From CAG-217 sp963638105 (GTDB taxonomy: Bacteria; Bacillota; Clostridia; Oscillospirales; Acutalibacteraceae), in assembly GCA_963638105.1 (NCBI GenBank), contig CAVHPP010000029.1, forward strand, positions 1 to 18,224: a stretch of DNA of 18,224 nt. The letters are read 5' to 3'. Shown piece by piece: positions 13,318 through 18,224 of the stretch (positions are counted from its first letter, which is position 1; each line of letters starts with the position of its first letter). The notes beneath the pieces were generated by a model. It worked only from the letters and a program-made list of their open reading frames with translations. It had not been told where the DNA came from and searched no databases. A program made the position numbers and the translations under genes.

Positions 13318-14844
13318 ATGGAAAAAATTCTTGTTTTGGATTTCGGTGGTCAGTACAATCAGCTGATCGCCCGCCGTGTGCGTGATCACGGCGTGTTTGC
13401 CGAAATTCTGCCTTATACCACCTCGCTGGACACCATTCGGCAGGGGAATTACAAGGGCATTATCTTTACCGGCGGTCCCAATTCCGTGTATGACCCGGCC
13501 TCGCCCCATTACACCCCGGAGGTGCTGGAGCTGGGCGTGCCGGTGCTGGGCATTTGCTACGGCTGCCAGCTGATGGCGTGGATGCTGGGCGGCAAGGTAG
13601 AGACGGCACCGGTGTCTGAGTACGGCAAGATCAAGTTGACTGTGCTGGGCGGCAGCGTGCTGCGGGATGTGCCCCAGGACTCCACCGTTTGGATGAGCCA
13701 TACGGACTATATCGCCCAGCCTCCGGCGGGCTTTACTGTCACCGGCAAGACGGCGGACTGCCCCTGCGCGGCGATGGAGAACCCGGCGCGCGGCTTGTAT
13801 GCGGTGCAGTTTCACCCGGAGGTGACCCACACCACCTATGGCAAGGAAATGCTCCATCATTTCCTGTTTGATGTTTGCGGCTGCTCCGGCGACTGGCAGA
13901 TGGATAATTTTATCGAAAAGACCGTAGCTGCTCTGCGTGCGCAGATCGGCGACAAAAAGGTGATCCTGGGTCTGTCCGGCGGCGTAGACTCCTCCGTGGC
14001 AGCGGGCCTTCTGTCTCGCGCGGTGGGCAAGCAGCTTACCTGTGTGTTTGTGGACCAGGGCTTAATGCGCAAGGACGAGGGCGATTTTGTAGAAAAGACC
14101 TTTACTTCCTTGTTTGATATGAATTTTGTGCGGGTCAACTGCCAGGAGCGCTTTTTGCAGGCGCTGAAGGGCGTCACCGACCCGGAGCAAAAGCGCAAGA
14201 TCATCGGCACCGAGTTCTTTAATGTATTTTGGGACGAGATCCGCCACCAGGACGAGCTGGGCTATTTTGCCCAGGGCACCATTTACCCGGACTGCATTGA
14301 GTCCGGCAAGGGTGATGCGGATACCATCAAGACCCATCATAATAAGGTAAAGATGCCGGAGGATGTGCAGTTCCTGGGCTTGGTCGAGCCGCTGTGCGAC
14401 CTGTTTAAGGACGAGGTGCGTAAGGTGGGTACCATGCTGGGCATTCCCAAGGAGCTGGTGTGGCGCCAGCCGTTCCCCGGCCCCGGTTTGGGCGTGCGGA
14501 TCTTGGGCGAGATCACCGCGGATAAGATCAAGGTGCTGCAAGAGGCGGATTGGGTCCTGCGGGATGAAATGGCCAAGAATGGGTATGAGAAAGAGATGGC
14601 CCAGTTCTTCTGCGTGCTGCCCTGTGTCAAGACGGTGGGCGTGATGGGCGATCATCGCACCTACGATCACCTGGTGGCCATTCGTGCCGTTACCACGGAC
14701 GATTTTATGACTGCCGATTGGGCGCGCATCCCCTATGACATCCTGGCCACCGTCAGCAACCGCATCACCAACGAGGTGGAGCATGTTAACCGCGTGGTCT
14801 ACGACATCACTTCCAAACCCCCCGGCACGGTGGAGTGGGAGTAG
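13318..14844 (+). CDS. guaA: GMP synthase (glutamine-hydrolysing)
   Basis: Converts XMP to GMP with ATP and glutamine, the last step of guanine nucleotide synthesis. The 508 aa are the normal two-domain length. The class I amidotransferase part (1-190) has Cys80 in GICYGCQL and the His166/Glu168 pair in QFHPEV. The ATP pyrophosphatase part (~195-380) has the P-loop LSGGVDSS (219-226). The dimerisation domain carries RQPFPGPGLGVRILGE and ends KPPGTVEWE, the family signature end. The start follows GGAGG with 6 nt spacing. It has its own promoter and terminator and is GC-rich like the backbone. It marks the end of the GC-rich block; the AT-rich tract starts within 100 nt. Confidence 0.97.
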   Translation: MEKILVLDFGGQYNQLIARRVRDHGVFAEILPYTTSLDTIRQGNYKGIIFTGGPNSVYDPASPHYTPEVLELGVPVLGICYGCQLMAWMLGGKVETAPVSEYGKIKLTVLGGSVLRDVPQDSTVWMSHTDYIAQPPAGFTVTGKTADCPCAAMENPARGLYAVQFHPEVTHTTYGKEMLHHFLFDVCGCSGDWQMDNFIEKTVAALRAQIGDKKVILGLSGGVDSSVAAGLLSRAVGKQLTCVFVDQGLMRKDEGDFVEKTFTSLFDMNFVRVNCQERFLQALKGVTDPEQKRKIIGTEFFNVFWDEIRHQDELGYFAQGTIYPDCIESGKGDADTIKTHHNKVKMPEDVQFLGLVEPLCDLFKDEVRKVGTMLGIPKELVWRQPFPGPGLGVRILGEITADKIKVLQEADWVLRDEMAKNGYEKEMAQFFCVLPCVKTVGVMGDHRTYDHLVAIRAVTTDDFMTADWARIPYDILATVSNRITNEVEHVNRVVYDITSKPPGTVEWE

Positions 14845-14889
14845 TTCCCCTTGGCTTGCAACTAAACCTAAAAATCGCATAATTTTTAA

Positions 14890-14923
14890 GGCTTTCATCC
14901 TTTTTGGATGGAAGCCTTTTTTT
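14890..14923 (+). terminator. Rho-independent terminator of guaA
   Basis: GGCTTTCATCC (14890-14900) pairs with GGATGGAAGCC (14906-14916) with a single G-U pair and a 5-T loop, followed by seven T (14917-14923). Confidence 0.9.
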
Positions 14924-14929
14924 GTATAT

Positions 14930-14958
14930 TTGATAGCATTTTCTTCTTCGAGTATATT
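14930..14958 (+). promoter_or_regulatory. Promoter of the truncated small gene
   Basis: TTGATA (14930-14935) and TATATT (14953-14958) stand 17 nt apart. It reads into the GTG-started small gene at 14990. Confidence 0.65.
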
Positions 14959-14989
14959 AAACAGAAAGAAAAACTTGGAGGTAAATACC

Positions 14990-15289
14990 GTGAGAAAAAA
15001 TAAGTATCATATATATTTAAGTACGGAGGAACGCAACCACATTATCGCTTCTCTTGTTGGCTTAAAAAACAAATTGATTGAACAAGGTAAATACACCGAT
15101 GCTGTTAATAATCAATTATTTGCTTGTTTTTTGGGAAGTGTTACAAGCATTACTGTTCCATTTTTGTCGCTTTTTTCAGCTTTTACCGTACCGTTGTGCA
15201 AAAGTACAATTTCCCATACAAGTGATAGTCCAAGACCTACACCGCCGTATGCTCTGCTACGAGATTTATCAACACGGAAAAATGGTTGA
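14990..15289 (+). pseudogene. Truncated small protein gene of the mobile-element type
   Basis: A GTG at 14990 follows GGAGG (14977-14981) with 8 nt spacing. The first 39 residues, MRKNKYHIYLSTEERNHIIA and then a part ending KYTDAV, look like a short (~55-60 aa) conserved protein that I remember from integrative elements of gut Bacillota. That protein normally goes on to a basic C-terminus. Here, from 15107, the frame runs into antisense of the sensor kinase 3' end and stops at 15289 after about 60 unrelated residues. The true fragment is 14990-15106. The joint lies within 5 nt of the kinase stop codon (15112-15114 on the minus strand). The product of the fused frame is probably not functional. 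The family link is from memory and was not searched. Confidence 0.55.
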
Positions 15290-16254
15290 AAGATACTTTC
15301 TCTGTACTGCTCGGGTATACCATAACCGTTATCTTTAACTCGTATATAAAGCTGATTATTCTTTTCGTCAACAGTTATAATTACACAAGCGTTTTCTCTG
15401 TTGTAGCGTATTGCGTTTTCAGTTAAATTAAACAATAAACGATAAATTAAGGTGTCACTGCCTATCATCATACCATTGCCGTTGTATTCAAGGCGAATAT
15501 TCTTTTTTTCTGCAAGGGGAGCAAGGTCGGTAAATATTTCTTCAATCATAGGGGCAATTTCTATTGTATCTTTGCACTCAACGGTACGAAGCTCACTCAT
15601 TTCAAGCAGAGTTTTTGTCATTTGTGACATTCTTTCGTTTTGCTCTTGTAGCAGTGCAAGAAATTTTGCTGTGTCGGTGCTCATATTTGGATGTTCAACA
15701 GAAAAAAGCTCAATTTGTGCTTGAGTTAAGGCAAGTGGTGTTCTTAACTCGTGCGCTGCATTTCCTGTGAATTGCCGTTGAGCAGTAAAACCGTTGTCGA
15801 GTCGGTCAAGCATATTGTTAAATGATTGACAAAACTGTTTAAATTCCGGCAAAACATCGTCGCTTATTTTCATATCTGCCAAATTGTTGGGCTGTACATT
15901 CTCTACTTGAGAGGCAAAACTTTTTAGCGGCTTTAGAGCACGACCACTGACAAAATATGCAAGTATACCACCAAGTACGCTTACGGCAATTGTTATGTAC
16001 CAATTCGTAGTATTGAATGAAGCTTGTGCACCACTGACAATAATGGTAAGCTCACGGTCGAGATTTTTACTTTCCGGATTAAATGAACTCGGTTTTCCTT
16101 TATCAATTTCACTATATGCTGATATTCCGTTGCCTATTGAATCCATATATCGTTTGCCTGAATAACCGATTAAACAATTCATTAGCACACAAGTTATGCA
16201 AATTAAAACTGTGGTCATTAAGGTTATTCGCCATTGTAAAGAAAGTTTTTTCAT
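15112..16254 (-). CDS. Sensor histidine kinase of a two-component system
   Basis: 380-aa membrane kinase. Two membrane helices (~10-30 and ~85-103) flank a short ~50-residue outer sensor region (~32-84). A HAMP-like linker follows (~104-155). The H-box AAHELRTPL has the phospho-accepting His168. The ATP-binding domain shows the N-box NLTENAIRYN (Asn280), G1 DNGYGIP (308-314), the F-box FQPFFRVD and G2 GGVGLGLS (337-344). All catalytic residues are present. The start overlaps the stop of the response regulator by 4 nt (ATGA), so the two are co-translated. The short outer loop suggests sensing at or near the membrane. The neighbouring divergent redox operon suggests a redox, thiol or metal signal (inference). 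AT-rich codons contrast with guaA. It ends exactly at the joint with the truncated small gene. Confidence 0.93.
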   Translation of the reverse strand: MKKLSLQWRITLMTTVLICITCVLMNCLIGYSGKRYMDSIGNGISAYSEIDKGKPSSFNPESKNLDRELTIIVSGAQASFNTTNWYITIAVSVLGGILAYFVSGRALKPLKSFASQVENVQPNNLADMKISDDVLPEFKQFCQSFNNMLDRLDNGFTAQRQFTGNAAHELRTPLALTQAQIELFSVEHPNMSTDTAKFLALLQEQNERMSQMTKTLLEMSELRTVECKDTIEIAPMIEEIFTDLAPLAEKKNIRLEYNGNGMMIGSDTLIYRLLFNLTENAIRYNRENACVIITVDEKNNQLYIRVKDNGYGIPEQYRESIFQPFFRVDKSRSRAYGGVGLGLSLVWEIVLLHNGTVKAEKSDKNGTVMLVTLPKKQANN

Positions 16255-16925
16255 TTTTTCTCCTCCATTACATAACCCTCGCCTATACGGTTGTGAATAG
16301 GGTCATAGCCTAATGCATTACGAAGCTTTTTTCTTAATGATGAAATGTGCACTCTTATTGAGTTGCTGAAATTGTCAACACTGCTGTCCCATACGTGTTC
16401 AATCAACTCCTCTTGACTGACAGGTCTGCCTTGATTTAACATTAGATATTCAAGTATTCCTGTTTCTTTGCGAGTTAAAGATAATTCTTCATCATTTACA
16501 TCTGCTTTGCGTGTTTTTGTGTTAAATGAAAGATTTGAACATTTTAAAACAATATCGTTCTGCGCGAACCTTCTAAGGGTAAGATTTCGTATTCTTGCCG
16601 AAAGCTCATCTAAGTGAAACGGTTTTGTTAAATAATCATTTGCACCTTCATCTAATCCTAAAACCTTGTCTGCAACCTCACAACGAGCCGATAAAATTAA
16701 AACCTTTGTGTCCATGTCTGTTTGCCTCAAAGTTTTTAATACGGTCATTCCGTCAACATTAGGTAGGTTTAAATCGAGCACAATAAGGTCGAAACTTTCA
16801 ACACTAAGCATATCTAATGCCTTTTGACCGTCATAGCAATAATCAACACTGTAAGCAAGACGCTTAAGACTTTTTACGATAGTGTCACAAAGAGCAACCT
16901 CGTCTTCAACAACTAAAATATGCAT
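16251..16925 (-). CDS. OmpR/PhoB-family response regulator
   Basis: 224 aa with a standard two-domain layout. The receiver (1-~115) has the acidic pocket E7-D8-E9, phospho-acceptor Asp51 in IVLDLNLP, Ser79 and Lys101 in LTKPF. The winged-helix DNA-binding domain (~125-222) has LSLTRKETGILEYLMLNQG and SIRVHISSLRKKL, with the ending RIGEGYVM typical of OmpR/PhoB. The start follows GGGAG with 6 nt spacing. It is the first gene of the two-gene minus-strand operon with the kinase. Upstream lie two TATAAT boxes (16975-16970 and 16985-16980, minus strand) and the palindrome at 16996-17036. The regulator probably acts on its own promoter and on the divergent redox operon; this is inferred from position only. 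Confidence 0.94.
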   Translation of the reverse strand: MHILVVEDEVALCDTIVKSLKRLAYSVDYCYDGQKALDMLSVESFDLIVLDLNLPNVDGMTVLKTLRQTDMDTKVLILSARCEVADKVLGLDEGANDYLTKPFHLDELSARIRNLTLRRFAQNDIVLKCSNLSFNTKTRKADVNDEELSLTRKETGILEYLMLNQGRPVSQEELIEHVWDSSVDNFSNSIRVHISSLRKKLRNALGYDPIHNRIGEGYVMEEKK

Positions 16926-16995
16926 AAATATCTCCCGGCACCGGTATTATTGGTAAAATATCTTTATAGATTATAACATATTATAACGCAAAAAA

Positions 16996-17036
16996 ATAAA
17001 ATCCTTGTTAAATTTCTTTCTTAACAAGGATTTTAT
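16996..17036. promoter_or_regulatory. 16-bp perfect palindrome between divergent operons
   Basis: ATAAAATCCTTGTTAA (16996-17011) is the exact reverse complement of TTAACAAGGATTTTAT (17021-17036), with a 9-nt loop. Each inner arm offers a TTAACA -35-like hexamer. On the minus strand it is 20 nt from TATAAT (16985-16980); on the plus strand it is 21 nt from TACAAT (17048-17053). The minus strand also has six T after the stem, so it could be a terminator in that direction. Best reading: an operator or structured control element for both operons. Confidence 0.5.
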
Positions 17037-17080
17037 GTCGTTCGTGATACAATAAGGCAAAAATGAAGGGAGTGGTTAAA

Positions 17081-17227
17081 TTGTTCAAAGTAAAAAAAGC
17101 AATATCTCAAATCGGTTTTCTTGTTGCCGGAGTGGTTATGCTGTGTTATGGAGCCATGCGCGGTGAGGCAGACACTGTGCTTAGCAAAGCAATAAGATTA
17201 TGCTTGGAGTGTATTGGAATTGGATAA
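17081..17227 (+). CDS. CXXC mini-protein, CD1871A-like
   Basis: A 48-aa protein read from TTG at 17081, chosen because AGGGAG (17066-17071) is 9 nt upstream; an ATG at 17063 in the same frame would give 54 aa but has no site before it. It has one membrane helix (about residues 9-25, ISQIGFLVAGVVMLCYG), then RGEADTVLSKAIRLCLECIGIG with Cys41-Leu-Glu-Cys44. The pattern matches the small CD1871A-type CXXC family (from memory). The CXXC lies next to the membrane surface and could carry a disulfide or a metal. It overlaps the start of the polyferredoxin gene, so both are coupled. It is the first gene of the operon divergent from the two-component system. Confidence 0.75.
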   Translation: MFKVKKAISQIGFLVAGVVMLCYGAMRGEADTVLSKAIRLCLECIGIG

Positions 17228-18173
17228 AAGAAAAAAGAATGTTTCAAAGCTTGTAAGCCGTTTTCGTACTTGTATTCAGGCAGGTGCAACGCTTTTGACA
17301 AATATTCATTTACCTAATTTTTTTAAAGGTGGCATATATCAGGGCAATGGCAAGGCTGTGTGCGTACCGGGGCTAAATTGCTACTCTTGTCCTGCTGCGT
17401 CAGGTGCGTGTCCAATCGGCTCGTTTCAGGCGGTTGTAGGTTCATCAAAATTTAAGTTTTCCTATTATGTAACAGGATTTTTAATTTTGCTTGGCGTGTT
17501 GCTTGGTCGATTTATTTGTGGCTTTTTGTGTCCGTTTGGTTGGCTTCAAGATTTGCTTAATAAAATACCGTGTAAAAAGCTTTCAACAAAAAAACTAAAG
17601 CCTTTAACATATTTAAAATATATCATCTTGCTGTTGACGGTTGTATTGCTGCCTGTACTTGTGGTTAATGATGTTGGAATGGGTGACCCGTTCTTTTGTA
17701 AATATATATGTCCACAGGGTGTGCTTGAGGGTGCAATTCCATTGTCTGCTATTGATGAGGGTATACGCTCGGCTTTAGGAAATAAATTTATTCAAAAGCT
17801 TATTATTTTGATTATTGTAGTTGTACTGAGTGTGGTTTTCTATCGTCCGTTTTGCAAGTGGATTTGTCCACTCGGTGCTTTTTATGCATTGATGAATAAG
17901 GTGTCGTTGCTTGGAATAAAGGTTGATGAGCATAAATGCGTGTCTTGTGGCAAATGCGCAAGAGCGTGTAAAATGGATGTTGATGTAATAAAAACACCAA
18001 ACAGCACGGAGTGCATTCGTTGTGGTAAGTGTATAACTGCTTGTCCTACGGATGCACTAAGCTTTCACTACGGATTTGGCATGCCTGAAAAAAATCTTTG
18101 CAACACTGTAAAAGAAAATAACAAAACAGATATGAAAACAAATAACAAAAAAGATATAACAACGGAGGAATAA
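17214..18173 (+). CDS. NapH-like membrane polyferredoxin (4Fe-4S binding protein)
   Basis: 319 aa. Three or four membrane helices (about 83-101, 131-151, 193-210) alternate with cysteine motifs: CVPGLNCYSCP with C66 (50-67), CGFLCPFG (102-109), CKYICPQG (162-169) and CKWICPLG (214-221). Two classic ferredoxin clusters follow at the C-terminal end: C242xxC245xxC248xxxC252 and C267xxC270xxC273xxxC277. Such proteins pass electrons across or along the membrane. The frame can start at TTG 17214 or TTG 17220 (two residues shorter); GGAG at 17206-17209 suits 17220 slightly better. The start overlaps the CXXC gene. An exported protein follows with a GGAGGA site only 6 nt after the stop. Likely an electron supply for an extracytoplasmic thiol or redox reaction. 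The Lys/Asn-rich tail (300-319) is probably disordered. Confidence 0.88.
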   Translation: MELDKRKKNVSKLVSRFRTCIQAGATLLTNIHLPNFFKGGIYQGNGKAVCVPGLNCYSCPAASGACPIGSFQAVVGSSKFKFSYYVTGFLILLGVLLGRFICGFLCPFGWLQDLLNKIPCKKLSTKKLKPLTYLKYIILLLTVVLLPVLVVNDVGMGDPFFCKYICPQGVLEGAIPLSAIDEGIRSALGNKFIQKLIILIIVVVLSVVFYRPFCKWICPLGAFYALMNKVSLLGIKVDEHKCVSCGKCARACKMDVDVIKTPNSTECIRCGKCITACPTDALSFHYGFGMPEKNLCNTVKENNKTDMKTNNKKDITTEE

Positions 18174-18178
18174 TAATT

Positions 18179-18224
18179 ATGAAAAAATCAAAAATATTAA
18201 CTATACTTATGGTTTTAGTGCTTA
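18179..18224 (+). CDS. Exported protein, 5' end only
   Basis: An ATG at 18179 follows CGGAGGA with 9 nt spacing, 5 nt after the polyferredoxin stop. The 15 visible residues, MKKSKILTILMVLVL, are the start of a signal peptide or lipoprotein signal. In operons of this kind the next gene is often a TlpA/thioredoxin-like protein, but nothing in the window proves it. The gene is cut off by the window edge. Confidence 0.7.
   Translation, partial: MKKSKILTILMVLVL

Noticed and set aside
1..18224. CRISPR array, insertion sequence with transposase, rRNA
   Set aside because: No regularly spaced direct repeats, no transposase or integrase frame and no rRNA-like stretch were seen.

Overview
The window looks like a chromosome segment of a spore-forming, gut-type Clostridia (Bacillota), most like the Oscillospiraceae/Ruminococcaceae group. 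The grounds are a SpoIIE phosphatase, strong GGAGG-type ribosome binding sites, short hairpin repeats of the style common in that group, and a GC-rich backbone broken by two AT-rich tracts. The taxonomy is inference.

Layout. (1) 1-480: no convincing gene; a dense cluster of hairpin repeats. (2) 484-3001: sulfur assimilation. A strong promoter, a ~160-nt leader holding a 22-codon ORF that ends in Cys-Met, then an O-acetylhomoserine sulfhydrylase and cysteine synthase, closed by a terminator. (3) 3058-3243: tRNA-Pro(UGG) with its own promoter and terminator. (4) ~3245-8000, AT-rich: a VOC-fold protein facing a minus-strand operon made of a 1048-aa HKD nuclease-SF2 helicase-DUF3427 protein, a two-HTH partner protein and a NUDIX hydrolase gene cut off after 34 codons. 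This is a candidate defence or DNA-repair module. (5) 8071-9182: a secreted, membrane-anchored protein. (6) 9272-13209, GC-rich: spoIIE followed 15 nt later by a degenerate GlmS-like protein lacking the glutaminase cysteine. (7) 13250-14923: guaA with promoter and terminator. (8) ~14930-18224, AT-rich: a truncated small gene typical of mobile-element neighbourhoods, a minus-strand sensor kinase/response regulator pair, a 16-bp perfect palindrome in the divergent promoter region, then a plus-strand operon of a CXXC mini-protein, a NapH-like polyferredoxin and the start of an exported protein.

How the genes fit together. The leader ORF probably tunes metY-cysK to cysteine or methionine supply. 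The nuclease-helicase and its partner are translationally coupled and should act together. The two-component system probably controls the divergent redox operon through the palindrome. Both AT-rich tracts have an edge where a small gene is cut off exactly next to the stop codon of a convergent gene, so they look like acquired blocks, or in the worst case assembly joins.
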